From Natronorubrum halophilum (GTDB lineage Archaea; Halobacteriota; Halobacteria; Halobacteriales; Natrialbaceae), in NCBI RefSeq assembly GCF_003670115.1, contig NZ_QQTY01000002.1, positions 682,001 to 746,000 of the forward strand: DNA of 64,000 nt. The letters run 5' to 3'. The notes beneath the pieces were generated by a model. That model did no database searches. It was not told the origin of the DNA and worked only from the letters and a program-made list of their open reading frames with translations. Both the position numbers and the translations under genes were made by a program. Every line of letters starts with the position of its first letter. The stretch's first letter is position 1. Shown piece by piece: positions 1-9,137 of this stretch.

Positions 1-432
1 CCAGATTCTCCTGAGGCTGGCCAGCGAAAACCGCGACTCCGTTCTGGCATACGACGTCTGATACTCGACGAGACCGTCGTTCGTGTCGAACTCGATATCA
101 CCCGACGCGTCGAGTTCCGGAAGTCGGTCTTGATGGAGCCGTTCGTGAACGTTCGCCCAGGTATCGATCGGCGGTCGTGCCGGGTGAAGTAACTGATCCG
201 TCACTTCATCGACGGTTGTTGGTGTCCCTACCTCGTCGAGCGCAGCTAACAGCTCGGTGTCGGACTCCGGGATAAAATTCGCCGCTCGCTGCGTATCCTC
301 GGGATCACCCTCCTGGACGGTGTTCGGTGGGGCGTGATATATCGTAACCCCGGAAGTAGTATCCGAATTCTCGGATCGCTCCTCTGGGGAATCATCTGAC
401 GAAGAGCGAAGCCAAGACGGTGTCAGACGCAT
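1..432 (-). CDS. DUF7344-like haloarchaeal protein, C-terminus cut by window edge
   Basis: An open reading frame runs from ATG at 432 (minus strand) off the window edge, giving about 144 visible residues. After an acidic Ser/Glu-rich N-terminus it reads SDTELLAALDEVG, then TTVDEVTDQLLHP and WANVHERLHQDRLPELDASG. This is the layout of the haloarchaeal winged-helix domains often listed as DUF7344: a short helix, a recognition-like segment, then 'H..LP.L...G'. A TATA box 23-31 nt upstream of the ATG supports this start and a leaderless mRNA. It lies upstream of the surface-polysaccharide genes and could regulate them, but that is inference. The missing C-terminus prevents a firm family call. Confidence 0.6.
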   Translation of the reverse strand, partial: MRLTPSWLRSSSDDSPEERSENSDTTSGVTIYHAPPNTVQEGDPEDTQRAANFIPESDTELLAALDEVGTPTTVDEVTDQLLHPARPPIDTWANVHERLHQDRLPELDASGDIEFDTNDGLVEYQTSYARTESRFSLASLRRIW

Positions 433-454
433 ATTCCACGGTAAAACCCCTTGG

Positions 455-463
455 CATATAAGT
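455..463 (-). promoter_or_regulatory. TATA box for the DUF7344-like gene
   Basis: Read on the minus strand the bases are ACTTATATG, 23-31 nt upstream of the ATG at 432. That is the usual haloarchaeal spacing for a leaderless transcript. Confidence 0.5.
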
Positions 464-600
464 ATTCTCACGGTTCTACAATCGCAAGCAATATATCTGG
501 TTGTTAGCGCGGTTGCACCGATTTTTTACACAATTAACATCTGACAAATATCAAGGAAACAGACGGAAATTGGCAGCCAGCGAATGTGTTCTCTAACGTG

Positions 601-2295
601 CTATCCTACCGAGGACTCCGGCGGAGTCAACCACGGTAGCGGCTGCTTCTTCGGACCTAGCCCGCGCTCGAGCCAGCCACGAAGATCGGTAAGTCGCAGT
701 TTATGTCTGGCCGGCAGTTGGTGGACGTACGCCATATCGGATAACAGCCGCTGGTCGAACCCGTACTGCTCGAAGAGCGTTTCACGATCCGGCCACGGGG
801 GTTGGAACGCCGGGAGAAGCGGCGTCTTTCGACGGACGAATCCCTCGATCTCGTTGAGGAGGGTACTATCGTACGGTCGATCGGGTGGTCTGTATCGCAA
901 GATTTCGTCGTCCAGTTGCTCACACGCTTGCAAGAAGGTGTCCGTCGTTCGGTGTGCTGGCGGCGTCTGTAGATGCCACTCGATCAGTTCGCGATCCGTC
1001 GCCAGAAACGACGTGATGAACTGATCCGAGAGGTGGTTGTGGAACGGAACCGACGGCTGGTTGGCGATCCCAACGCAGGTGAGCGTGTTCTGTATCGTCT
1101 CCGCGTGCGAGCGCCTCGAGTCGATTTCGTCGGCGAGTGCCTCCCTGACGAACGCTTCTGGATCGACGTCGAACGACGTTCGGTCGGCGAGTTCGAGGCT
1201 CGCCTCGCGGCTGTATCCGAACTTCTCGAGCAACACCTCGACCGGGTCCGGATCGGGATCGAGGCGACCGGTCGGAATGCGTTTATCGAGGACGTCGACG
1301 GTATCCTGTGCGGTAAAATGGCCCCGGAAGAAGGTGTCACTGAGGAGGCCGTGGTACATCGTGTCGACGTCGATCTCGTCCGTGTAGCCGGCGTGGTGGA
1401 TGTGCAGCGATTCTTTGATCCCGTTCGAGTACCGTATCTTCGACTCGTCGGGACGGAGATACCGCTCGTCCGGCGGAAACGCGGTATGGCTCGCGCCGTA
1501 CTGGTCGGCGAGCTGTTTCGCTCCCTGTACCTCCTGTGCGTTCGGTGCACCGACCGTGTAGCTGTGGTCGATATCGGTCACCTGCGAGAGGATGATCCGC
1601 GAATCGTATCCCGCCGAGAGGAGCACCCCCTTTCGTCCAGGGAGCACCGATCGCCGCTGAAGCGCTCGTTCGAGCCGATCGGCGAGCTCTCCCGCGTAGT
1701 CGAACTCGCGCGGTTGGTAGACGAAGCGATCGAGCGACTCGACTGATGCGGGCGTGAGCCGACTATCCAGCGGGAGACGATGCAGTTCCGTGATCGCCGT
1801 TTTTTCGCCGAGCGTCACACCCATGTGGAGGAACTCGAGGATTCCATTCCGGTTCACCGTCGGCTCGGTAATCGTGCGGCTGACCTCGGCGGCGTCGGTT
1901 CCGAAGACTCGAACCCCGGGTTCGTCGGTGTAGAAACACTCTCGAGATCGGACCGGATCCGTGGCGACGAACCCCCCGTCACTCGTCCCGTCGTCGAGAA
2001 CGGCGACGTACGAGCCGTTGAGCGCCGATAGCGCGTCGCGTCCGTCCGTCTCGTAGCGCTCGAGGAGCCAGCGTGCGGCGTTAGCGCTGTCGTCGGGAGC
2101 GTATATCTCTCCCCAGATAACACAGTAACCGTCGTCGCTGGCGTACTGAGCGCTCCATCCTTGCGTTCCGAGATCGGCGTCCCTGATTCCGACCGTGATG
2201 GCCGGTCCAGTGAGCACCTCGTCGAACTCGTCACCGGATCTGAACCGCCCGAACGCCTCGATACCGCCGAATACGCCGAAGAGTTCCCTGTTCAT
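601..2295 (-). CDS. Asparagine-synthase-like protein without the N-terminal Cys
   Basis: This 564-residue protein has an Ntn-hydrolase-like N-terminal half and an asparagine-synthase-type ATP-pyrophosphatase C-terminal half. The PP-loop is seen as GVLLSAGYDSR (SxGxDS) at about residue 225. Canonical glutamine-dependent AsnB enzymes begin Met-Cys, with the Cys as nucleophile. This one begins MNRELFGVFGG, so glutamine hydrolysis by that mechanism is not expected. Related proteins occur in polysaccharide and lasso-peptide clusters, where they amidate or ligate carboxylates. The neighbouring deacetylase, ATP-grasp and glycosyltransferase genes suggest a role in surface-polymer amidation, which is inference. 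It is divergent from the deacetylase at 2524. Confidence 0.75.
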   Translation of the reverse strand: MNRELFGVFGGIEAFGRFRSGDEFDEVLTGPAITVGIRDADLGTQGWSAQYASDDGYCVIWGEIYAPDDSANAARWLLERYETDGRDALSALNGSYVAVLDDGTSDGGFVATDPVRSRECFYTDEPGVRVFGTDAAEVSRTITEPTVNRNGILEFLHMGVTLGEKTAITELHRLPLDSRLTPASVESLDRFVYQPREFDYAGELADRLERALQRRSVLPGRKGVLLSAGYDSRIILSQVTDIDHSYTVGAPNAQEVQGAKQLADQYGASHTAFPPDERYLRPDESKIRYSNGIKESLHIHHAGYTDEIDVDTMYHGLLSDTFFRGHFTAQDTVDVLDKRIPTGRLDPDPDPVEVLLEKFGYSREASLELADRTSFDVDPEAFVREALADEIDSRRSHAETIQNTLTCVGIANQPSVPFHNHLSDQFITSFLATDRELIEWHLQTPPAHRTTDTFLQACEQLDDEILRYRPPDRPYDSTLLNEIEGFVRRKTPLLPAFQPPWPDRETLFEQYGFDQRLLSDMAYVHQLPARHKLRLTDLRGWLERGLGPKKQPLPWLTPPESSVG

Positions 2296-2523
2296 GGTTG
2301 AAGAGTAGTTTGCAGACGATGTACGGTCGCGTCGTGAACCGGACGATTTCCGATCGCGATCCTCGCTCGCGTACGTCTCATTATCCTGTCTCCGGACGAG
2401 TCAACAATTACTATGGCATCGTTAAGGTCCGAAACAGCCGTACGAAAGCGGTCTTGACCGTTCACCGGTCCCGACTATAGGATCCATAATAATGGGTTCG
2501 CTGTCGGTAGTTTCGACCCGTCA

Positions 2524-3858
2524 ATGTCACAGAAGCAACCAACGCGACGACGATTCCTCGCTCTGTCGAGTGCGGTTGGGATCGCCGGTATGGCCGGCTG
2601 TGCTGACCGACTCAACTCGGCGCTCGGCCGTTCTGACGGTGACTCCTCGGACGACCCCTCGGACGGTTCGGACGGGTCGACTGCGGCAGCGCTCGCGGAC
2701 GGCGTCCCGCCGCTCGAAACCGAATACAATAGCCGAGAGCAGTACCGCCAGCCCGGAGACTCCTTCGACGATCTGAGTAACCTCGACGACTGGGAGGTCG
2801 TCCAGGGGTCGGGGGAAGCGGACCAGGACGTCGTCTTTGCGGGCGATCAGAGCCTCAAACTGCAGTCCAACGGCAGCGAGAACATCGTCGCGCAGCGATC
2901 CCTCTCGGGAGAGGACCTGACCGAGACGGACCTCTCCTTTGCGATTCGGACGACGACACCGCAGAGCCTCGCGGTCAATCTCCGACTCGTCGACCAGTTC
3001 GGGAGCGAGAAGGTGCACTCGCTCCGGGAGGTCACGTATCGAGCGCCGGACGTCGGCTGGTTCCGCTCGAGCCCCGGCGTCTTCCAACAGAGCGAGTACG
3101 AACCGGCGATGGATTCCCTCGACCGTCTCGAGATCCAGGTCCTGCACTCCATGGACGAGGCGGAGGTCTGGATCGACGACATACGCTCCCACGAGAAACC
3201 CGATCAGGGGTACGTCATGCTGACCTGGGACGACGGCAGTCTGGATTACTACGAGACGGCGTCGCCCCTGCACGACGAGTACGGATTTCAGACGGTTCAA
3301 GCTCCGATTCCACGGTGGACGGAGCAAGGTCGTGACGGAATCATGTCGGTCTCGGAACTTCAGGAGCGCCAGGACGAGGGCGATCAGATCGTCGTCCACG
3401 GCACGCACAACCCTATCCACGAGGAGGACGACGAAGAAGCAATGGAGGCTCGCCTTCGGCAGGACAAACAGTGGTACATCCAAAACGAGTTCGAGGGCGC
3501 GGATTACATCGTCTACCCGCACAACAGCTACAACAAGACCAGTCTCGAGTACACGACGGACTACCACTACTGTGGCGGCTTCAATCAGTCTGGCAACGTC
3601 AACACGACAAGCGTCTACGGCTTCGATCCGCTCGCGCTGCCGCGGACGATCGGCCACGACCTCGACATCTCGAAGCGCTGTGTCGACCTCGCCGCCGAAC
3701 ACAACCAGTGTACGATCTTGAACTTCCACACGTTCGAGGCGAACAACACGATGTCCGAGGGCGACTACGAGGACCTCCTCGAGCACATCGACAGCGCTGA
3801 CGTCGAGGTCGTTACCTTCGACGGCCTCTGGAAGCTTCGGACGGACCAACACTACTAA
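2524..3858 (+). CDS. Tat lipoprotein with C-terminal NodB polysaccharide deacetylase domain
   Basis: The 444-residue protein starts with a twin-arginine signal (RRRFLAL) and a lipobox ending at Cys26 (GMAGC), so it is exported folded and lipid-anchored outside the membrane. An acidic Ser/Asp linker follows, then a beta-sandwich-like region (about residues 65-225) resembling a carbohydrate-binding module. The NodB-homology domain starts near residue 229, with TWDDG (metal and base motif 1), VHGTHN (HxxH-type motif 2) and VYPHN in the place of motif 3. NodB enzymes remove N-acetyl groups from polysaccharides. A paralogue with a similar layout but lost motifs lies at 7875. The AT-rich CATAATAATG at 2485-2494 may be the promoter. 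Confidence 0.85.
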   Translation: MSQKQPTRRRFLALSSAVGIAGMAGCADRLNSALGRSDGDSSDDPSDGSDGSTAAALADGVPPLETEYNSREQYRQPGDSFDDLSNLDDWEVVQGSGEADQDVVFAGDQSLKLQSNGSENIVAQRSLSGEDLTETDLSFAIRTTTPQSLAVNLRLVDQFGSEKVHSLREVTYRAPDVGWFRSSPGVFQQSEYEPAMDSLDRLEIQVLHSMDEAEVWIDDIRSHEKPDQGYVMLTWDDGSLDYYETASPLHDEYGFQTVQAPIPRWTEQGRDGIMSVSELQERQDEGDQIVVHGTHNPIHEEDDEEAMEARLRQDKQWYIQNEFEGADYIVYPHNSYNKTSLEYTTDYHYCGGFNQSGNVNTTSVYGFDPLALPRTIGHDLDISKRCVDLAAEHNQCTILNFHTFEANNTMSEGDYEDLLEHIDSADVEVVTFDGLWKLRTDQHY

Positions 3859-4032
3859 TTCTTCGCTACGCCCGCCGTCGACTCCTATCTCGACTCGTCG
3901 CAGGCGATTCTGCAGAGTGATGCCGGCGTTCACTCCGATAGCTACCGTGATACGTGACGGAAAAACAGCGGTGGAAACCGAATGATACGGCGTGATGTCC
4001 ACGACCGAGCGCCCGAAAGCGCCGGTGACAAA

Positions 4033-5235
4033 CTATTCCGTCGAGAGCGTGATCGAGTCGGTATCGGTCCGCCCGTCGTCGTCGACCACGCGCAGGACGA
4101 CCGAGTCTCGAGCGTTCGCGCCGACCGTCACCGTAATCGTTTCACCGGTTTCGTCGAACTCACCGGTCTTGCCGACGTCCCACTCGTAGTCGACGATGTC
4201 ACCGTCCGAGGCCGACGAGCACGAAGCGTTGAGTTCGATCGTCTGGCCCGACTCGAGGGCCCGTTCGTCGGCTCCCTCGGGAACCGTCTTGATCGTCGCG
4301 GTCGGCGACTCGGGTTCGTCTGCGTCGGCATCGTCGGACGCATCCTCGTCCGGTTTGTCCTCGTCAGGTTCCTCCGGCTCGTCCGGTTCCGCCTCTTCGG
4401 GCTCGTCGGGGGTGTTCCCGTCCTCGGGGAACAATCCGTCTGCAACCAGTTGCTCGGTGATTGCCAGGTGCCACTCGACGCGGGTTTCGAGGTCGACGTC
4501 GACCGAGAGCGTCTCCACCAGGAACGCGTCGGCACCCAGGTCTCGAGCGGCCTTGTGAACGAGCAGTCCCTGCGGGTCGTTGTCCGGCCTGGAGAACGGC
4601 CCAGTCTGGAACGCGCGCGTCGGATCGTCCACGTAGTTCCGAGTCACGTAGTCGGCGGTCTCCGCGGCGGCGTTGACGGCCTCGTCGTTGCTCGAGTGGA
4701 AGATCGCTTGTCCGACGCCGTCGACGGGATCGTCCGCGTAGATGCCCCTCGATTCGTGGAGATCGACGACGACATCGGGATCGTACTCGCTGATGACGGC
4801 CCAGATGGCCCGTGCGAGTTCCGTCTCCGGATCGTCGCCCTCGTGGAACTGCCGGTTGAGATCGACGCCCTCGTCGTCGGTTCGAGTCCCGCGATCGACC
4901 GCGACGGTATCCGCTCTGGGGATGGTGACGAGCGTCCCCACGTCGATCGCCCAGTCGGCGACCTCCTCTGCGGCCGCGTAGCCGGCGACTTCGTTGCCGT
5001 GGATGCCGCCGACGACGACGACCGTCGGACCGTCCGCGTCCGCAGTCGTGACGTGGACCGTCGTTTCCCGGTTCGTTCCGTCCATAATCGGGAACGAGTC
5101 TCGCGTGATACCCGCATCGTCCTCGTTCGATTCGTCGTCGTCCTGGCCGCTGACCGTGGCGATACCGATGCCCGCGAGCGCACAGCCAGCCGTAGTGGTT
5201 AGTACTGCTCTCCGCGAAATGTCATCACCTTGCAT
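4033..5235 (-). CDS. Secreted M14-like (succinylglutamate desuccinylase/aspartoacylase-type) hydrolase with PKD domain
   Basis: This 400-residue protein carries a Tat signal (SRRAVL, Arg8-Arg9) followed by a hydrophobic stretch ending at SGQ. The catalytic domain shows the zinc-binding GGIHGNE (His79, Glu82) and a third ligand candidate in VVDLHES (His160), as in the zinc carboxypeptidase-like AstE/ASPA superfamily. A Pro/Glu/Asp-rich linker (about residues 275-310) leads to a C-terminal PKD-type beta-sandwich containing VDYEWDVG. The family hydrolyses amide bonds of amino-acid derivatives. An extracellular substrate is likely, but which one cannot be told. It runs opposite to the deacetylase at 2524 and converges with it. 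Confidence 0.8.
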   Translation of the reverse strand: MQGDDISRRAVLTTTAGCALAGIGIATVSGQDDDESNEDDAGITRDSFPIMDGTNRETTVHVTTADADGPTVVVVGGIHGNEVAGYAAAEEVADWAIDVGTLVTIPRADTVAVDRGTRTDDEGVDLNRQFHEGDDPETELARAIWAVISEYDPDVVVDLHESRGIYADDPVDGVGQAIFHSSNDEAVNAAAETADYVTRNYVDDPTRAFQTGPFSRPDNDPQGLLVHKAARDLGADAFLVETLSVDVDLETRVEWHLAITEQLVADGLFPEDGNTPDEPEEAEPDEPEEPDEDKPDEDASDDADADEPESPTATIKTVPEGADERALESGQTIELNASCSSASDGDIVDYEWDVGKTGEFDETGETITVTVGANARDSVVLRVVDDDGRTDTDSITLSTE

Positions 5236-5387
5236 GTCAGTACGGAGTTTGAAACGGGTGATGTTTACTATCGCGAGTATAACCCAGGAACATTTTCCAT
5301 TTCATTCGCGAAATGGTTAGCTCGTCGTCGATACGGCGGAATACGGCCTTTTAGCTCGCCTGCGACCGAAATCCGACGGAAGACAGG

Positions 5388-6521
5388 CTAACACACACCG
5401 TGTCGTTCGTAGAACTCCCGAACGCGGTCGTCCGTCAACAGCGGCCCGTGGACCTGGATCGACTTGAGACCGGGGTAGCTGTTCGCCTCGATGACCGAGA
5501 ACTCCCCATCGTCGCCGGTGACGATGACGTCCCAGCCGATGTACGGCAGGAACGAGCAGGCGTCGGCCATCTCGAGTACGCCCGCTCGAATGCGGTCCCA
5601 GCCGGGAATTCGCACCCCTTCGACCGGCGTCCCGGTGTCCGGGTGGGTCGAGTGCCACCCGACGCGGTCGCCCTCGGGCGGCTGCGCACCGGGACCGAGT
5701 TCACCCGTCTCGAGGTCGATCTTCGCGGAGAGTCCGCCCTGCGTGAAGTTGTCCAAGGGGGCGGACCTCGTCGTCCCGATGCGCTGGATCGCCGCGGCGA
5801 CGAACGGTTCGCCGGCCGCCTCGTCGTACATCGTGATGATTCGGAGGGTGTTCGGCGTCGACGGGTACAGGACGGCCGAGAACGAGCTCTGCGCGACGAA
5901 CTCGCAGACGAGGTACTCATCGAGATCCGCGACCAGCGAACGGAGTTCCGCCTCGGTGTACTCGTCGCCGTTCACCCGGTAGCCGTCGTCGGTGTTCACA
6001 CACAGGAGCACGTTGTGTCCGCCGCCGCCGTGAGCCCACTTGAGGACCAGTCGGTTCTCGTCCTCAAGTCGGTCGACGACTCGCTCGCCGGCGTCGTACG
6101 TTTCCGGCGCCTTCTCGCCGCCGGAACCGACCGCCGCCGTGGTGCTCGACCCGCCGTCCGTCAGCGGGAGATGGGACTCCGTCGCGTCGACCGAGTGGTA
6201 CGTACCATCACGGACCATTCCGTAGACGGTCATTCGCCTGTCGTCGAACGGCTGCATCACCCGGTGAAAGAGGAGCTTGTTCGACAGCGCGACCGACCAC
6301 GTTCCGTTAATCTTCTTCGTCCGCACGTACCGTTGATAGTCGCTCACGTAGTCCTGTGCCGTGGACTCCTCGAGGTCGTACACGGCGTCGGATTGGCTCA
6401 CGAAGCCGCGACGCCAGAGCCAGAGCCGACGACGGAGCGATCGTGAAGCCGTCGACTCGCGTTCGGCCGCTGTGAATCCCTGCACTCCCCTGGCGGTGTG
6501 GTAGAGCGATCGGACGTTCAT
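5388..6521 (-). CDS. Sugar-transfer-associated ATP-grasp protein
   Basis: This 377-residue protein resembles the ATP-grasp family found beside glycosyltransferases in polysaccharide and teichuronopeptide clusters. Visible features are the N-terminal SNKLLFHRVM segment, the ATP-grasp lysine and glycine loop LVLKWAHGGGGHNV, and the late motif IGWDVIVTGDDGEFSVIEANSYPG, whose Asp/Glu/Asn probably bind Mg-ATP. ATP-grasp enzymes activate a carboxylate as acyl phosphate and join it to an amine or thiol. Here that probably means decorating a surface glycan with an amino acid, which is inference. It lies on the same strand as, and downstream of, the glycosyltransferase at 6684, separated by 162 nt. 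Confidence 0.8.
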   Translation of the reverse strand: MNVRSLYHTARGVQGFTAAERESTASRSLRRRLWLWRRGFVSQSDAVYDLEESTAQDYVSDYQRYVRTKKINGTWSVALSNKLLFHRVMQPFDDRRMTVYGMVRDGTYHSVDATESHLPLTDGGSSTTAAVGSGGEKAPETYDAGERVVDRLEDENRLVLKWAHGGGGHNVLLCVNTDDGYRVNGDEYTEAELRSLVADLDEYLVCEFVAQSSFSAVLYPSTPNTLRIITMYDEAAGEPFVAAAIQRIGTTRSAPLDNFTQGGLSAKIDLETGELGPGAQPPEGDRVGWHSTHPDTGTPVEGVRIPGWDRIRAGVLEMADACSFLPYIGWDVIVTGDDGEFSVIEANSYPGLKSIQVHGPLLTDDRVREFYERHGVC

Positions 6522-6683
6522 AGCCGATCCTGCCGTCCGGATCGTGTTAGTTACCGATCGGTAAAGATCGTTTCAGGTATGAGAGCGACGGGAGGGCGAC
6601 GAGGTGGGGACGGATCCGCGAGGTGCCCTTGAGCGTTCGCCGACCGGTGCCGCCGGTGCGTTGCCCACCCGGTTGAAGCGCAG

Positions 6684-7682
6684 CTACTCGGTGAGAACGC
6701 GACGGGCGATCGAATACCGCCCCAGAACGGCCAGAACGGTCACGAGTGCGAGGACCGCAATCATTGCGACGATCGGAACCGGGCGACGCCGGACGCCGGT
6801 GCCGGCAGCCCAGCAGACGCCGGGAACATGTCGCGGCGACACCGACGCCTTTCGGCCGTGCCACGCGCCCCGCAGGAGACGCCCTTCGGCGAAGTACCGC
6901 TTCGCGAGGAGCAGTTCGTGCGTCGATCGAATGTCGTATCCCTCGGCCTCGAAGCGATCGACCGTTTCGTCGTACGCCGACAGGTACTGCTCGTCGGCGT
7001 CCCGGACGACGTCGGCCGGCGGGTGTCCCGTCTCCTCGCGGACGACGAGTTCCTCGTCGACGTACGCGAGTTTGCCAGCCTCGAGCACGCGCAGACAGAA
7101 CTCGGGATCCTGGAACCGGTCGAGTTGTTCGTCGAATCCACCGATCTCGCTCGCGACGTCGGTTCGGACGAGCAGCGTCGAACCGGCCCCCGGTTGGACG
7201 TTGTCCGCCAGGATTTCGCCGATCAGTTCCTCACCCCCTTCCCTCGCGGGCTCCTCGTCCTCGCGAGCGAGCACGGCTGCGACGGCCGATCGGAGCCTGC
7301 CGCTCGCTCCCGACAGTTCGTACGCCGAGTCGCAGTACGCGCCGACCCACTCGCTCGAGCGATCCTCGAGGACGGCGAGTTGGCGCTCGAGTTTCTCGGG
7401 ACGCCACTCGTCGTCCGAGTCGAGGAAGGCGACGTACTCGCCGCGGGCGTGTTCGATGCCCGTGTTCCGAGCGACGTTCGCCCCCTGGTTCGTCGCGTGG
7501 ATGACCGGCCGAACTCGGGGATCGTCGTATCCGGCCAGTACCGAATCGGTGTCGTCGGTCGAGCCGTCGTCGACGACGACGACCTCCAGGTCGTCGACCG
7601 TTTGCTCGAGTGCGCTGTCGATCGCGCGAGGAAGCGTCGCCGCTCTGTTGTACGTCGGAATGATGACGCTGATACGAGTCAT
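6684..7682 (-). CDS. Family 2 glycosyltransferase (GT-A)
   Basis: The 332-residue protein opens with the classic GT2 signature ISVIIPTYNRAATLPRAIDS and VVVVDDGSTDDT. The nucleotide-sugar/metal motif is AFLDSDDEW. The C-terminus contains a hydrophobic segment (VPIVAMIAVLALVTVLAVLG) that should place it at the membrane. The donor and acceptor cannot be inferred. It is divergent from the deacetylase-like gene at 7875; the 186-nt spacer should hold both promoters. It probably forms a transcription unit with the ATP-grasp gene downstream. Confidence 0.88.
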   Translation of the reverse strand: MTRISVIIPTYNRAATLPRAIDSALEQTVDDLEVVVVDDGSTDDTDSVLAGYDDPRVRPVIHATNQGANVARNTGIEHARGEYVAFLDSDDEWRPEKLERQLAVLEDRSSEWVGAYCDSAYELSGASGRLRSAVAAVLAREDEEPAREGGEELIGEILADNVQPGAGSTLLVRTDVASEIGGFDEQLDRFQDPEFCLRVLEAGKLAYVDEELVVREETGHPPADVVRDADEQYLSAYDETVDRFEAEGYDIRSTHELLLAKRYFAEGRLLRGAWHGRKASVSPRHVPGVCWAAGTGVRRRPVPIVAMIAVLALVTVLAVLGRYSIARRVLTE

Positions 7683-7837
7683 TTTTCGGTAGTAGTCGCT
7701 CGGATGGGATTATTATCGCGTGGGTAAACGCCGCGTCAGCGCACGTTCCCGCTTGCAGCGAGACGAGTTCTCGACGAGAGCAACACGAAACGACCCGATC
7801 ACTACGCCCTGAGTGGGTGGCACCTCCTTCTAATAAC

Positions 7838-7845
7838 TGTATAAG
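7838..7845 (+). promoter_or_regulatory. TATA box for the deacetylase-like gene at 7875
   Basis: The bases TGTATAAG are centred about 27 nt before 7869. The predicted transcript would begin at or just before the GTG at 7869, giving either a leaderless GTG start or a leader of about 6 nt to the ATG at 7875. Confidence 0.5.
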
Positions 7846-7874
7846 AAAGACCGAACGATTCGTGGCCGGTGTTA

Positions 7875-9137
7875 ATGACGAACCGAAACCGACGAACGTT
7901 CATAACTACGGTTGCAGCGACCGGAACGCTCGGACTCGCCGGGTGCCTCTCGAGCATCCGCGAGTGGCGCGGCGGGGACGAGAAGTCGCCGTCTCAGCCG
8001 GGCGACGAGGACGACGAACCCGAGCCGAGCGATCTGCCCGATCTCCCCGGGGAGTCGATCGAGACTTTCGAGAACCTCGATGAGTGGGCATCGCTGATCG
8101 ACGCCGGGGCGCTCGAGGCCGGAACGGACGATCCCTACGCGGGCTCTCAGTCCGCCCACCTCACAGCGGACGAGGAGACCGACTACGCGGCGATCTACAG
8201 GACGATCTCCGATGGGATGGACCTGCGGGATTCGAACCTCTCGCTCGCCGTCTCCTTCACCGGCCGCGACCAACTACGGCTCACCCTCGAGTTGTTCGCA
8301 CCGAACTCGCGTAACGTGTACACGATGCGCCGGACGCTTACCGGACCCACCGACCGCTGGGTCCGCGTCGACTTCGGGACGACTCGCGTCGAAACCCAAC
8401 CCGATCTCTCGGACGTTCGCGAGATTCGCCTGACAGCGCGGCGGCGCGGCAATCAAACCGGTTCGATCGACTGCCGAGTCGACGACCTCCGCACCGTCGA
8501 CCGGCCCGAGACGGGACGGGTCATGTTGCTGTTCGACGGGACGCTCGAGAGCCACCGCACGAACGCGTTCGAGCGCATGCAAGAGTACGGCTTTTCGGGC
8601 GTCGAGGCAGTCATCCCCGAGGCCGTCGGTGAGCAGGGGAGGCTTACGATCGACGCGCTCAGCGAACTTGACGACGCCGGATGGGACATGGCGGCCCGTC
8701 CGCGAACGGGCGCACAATCCATCCACGAGTTCTCACCCGAAGAGCAAGAGGGGATGATCAGACGGACGAAAGCGTACCTCGAGAACCGCGGCTTCGCCGA
8801 CGGTGCGAAACACTTCGTCACGCCCCGGAACGTGCTCGGGTCGGACACCATCGATCTCGTCAGGGAGTACCACGAGCAAGCGTTCCGGTTCGGCGGCGGT
8901 CCGAACGGCGTGCCGTTTACGGATCCCCACAACGTGGGATTCTTCTCCGGCGACGCGGGAGCGGAAACGGAGAGGTACGTCGATTACGCCGCCGAGTACG
9001 GCCAGCTCGCGGTGTTGCACTTCGAGTACATCGGGCAAGAGGGGCTGTCCGAACGAGCGTTCGATGACCTGCTCGAGTACATCGACGACGCCGACGTCGA
9101 GGTCGTCACCGCGACGGAACTGCTGGAGGGGTCATGA
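7875..9137 (+). CDS. Tat lipoprotein, NodB-like deacetylase homologue with degenerate active site
   Basis: From the ATG at 7875 this is 420 residues; an in-frame GTG at 7869 would add two. It has a Tat motif (NRRTFI) and lipobox LAGC (Cys24), an acidic linker, a beta-sandwich like that of the 2524 protein, and a C-terminal domain in the position of NodB. The catalytic motifs are altered: where the paralogue has TWDDG this has LLFDGT, and where the paralogue has VHGTHN this has MAARPRTG, with both motif-2 histidines gone. Metal-dependent deacetylation is therefore unlikely, and a glycan-binding or structural role is more plausible. The stop codon overlaps the ATG of the 22-codon ORF at 9134. 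Confidence 0.8.
   Translation: MTNRNRRTFITTVAATGTLGLAGCLSSIREWRGGDEKSPSQPGDEDDEPEPSDLPDLPGESIETFENLDEWASLIDAGALEAGTDDPYAGSQSAHLTADEETDYAAIYRTISDGMDLRDSNLSLAVSFTGRDQLRLTLELFAPNSRNVYTMRRTLTGPTDRWVRVDFGTTRVETQPDLSDVREIRLTARRRGNQTGSIDCRVDDLRTVDRPETGRVMLLFDGTLESHRTNAFERMQEYGFSGVEAVIPEAVGEQGRLTIDALSELDDAGWDMAARPRTGAQSIHEFSPEEQEGMIRRTKAYLENRGFADGAKHFVTPRNVLGSDTIDLVREYHEQAFRFGGGPNGVPFTDPHNVGFFSGDAGAETERYVDYAAEYGQLAVLHFEYIGQEGLSERAFDDLLEYIDDADVEVVTATELLEGS

Noticed and set aside
2527-4002. Long open frame on the minus strand (about 490 codons) opposite the deacetylase gene
   Set aside because: Val/Arg-rich composition typical of antisense frames in GC-rich haloarchaeal DNA; the plus-strand gene has a Tat signal and NodB motifs.
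3982-5202. Long plus-strand frame (about 406 codons) opposite the M14-like hydrolase
   Set aside because: Arg/Val/Asp-rich pattern without domains; the minus-strand gene is clearly recognisable.
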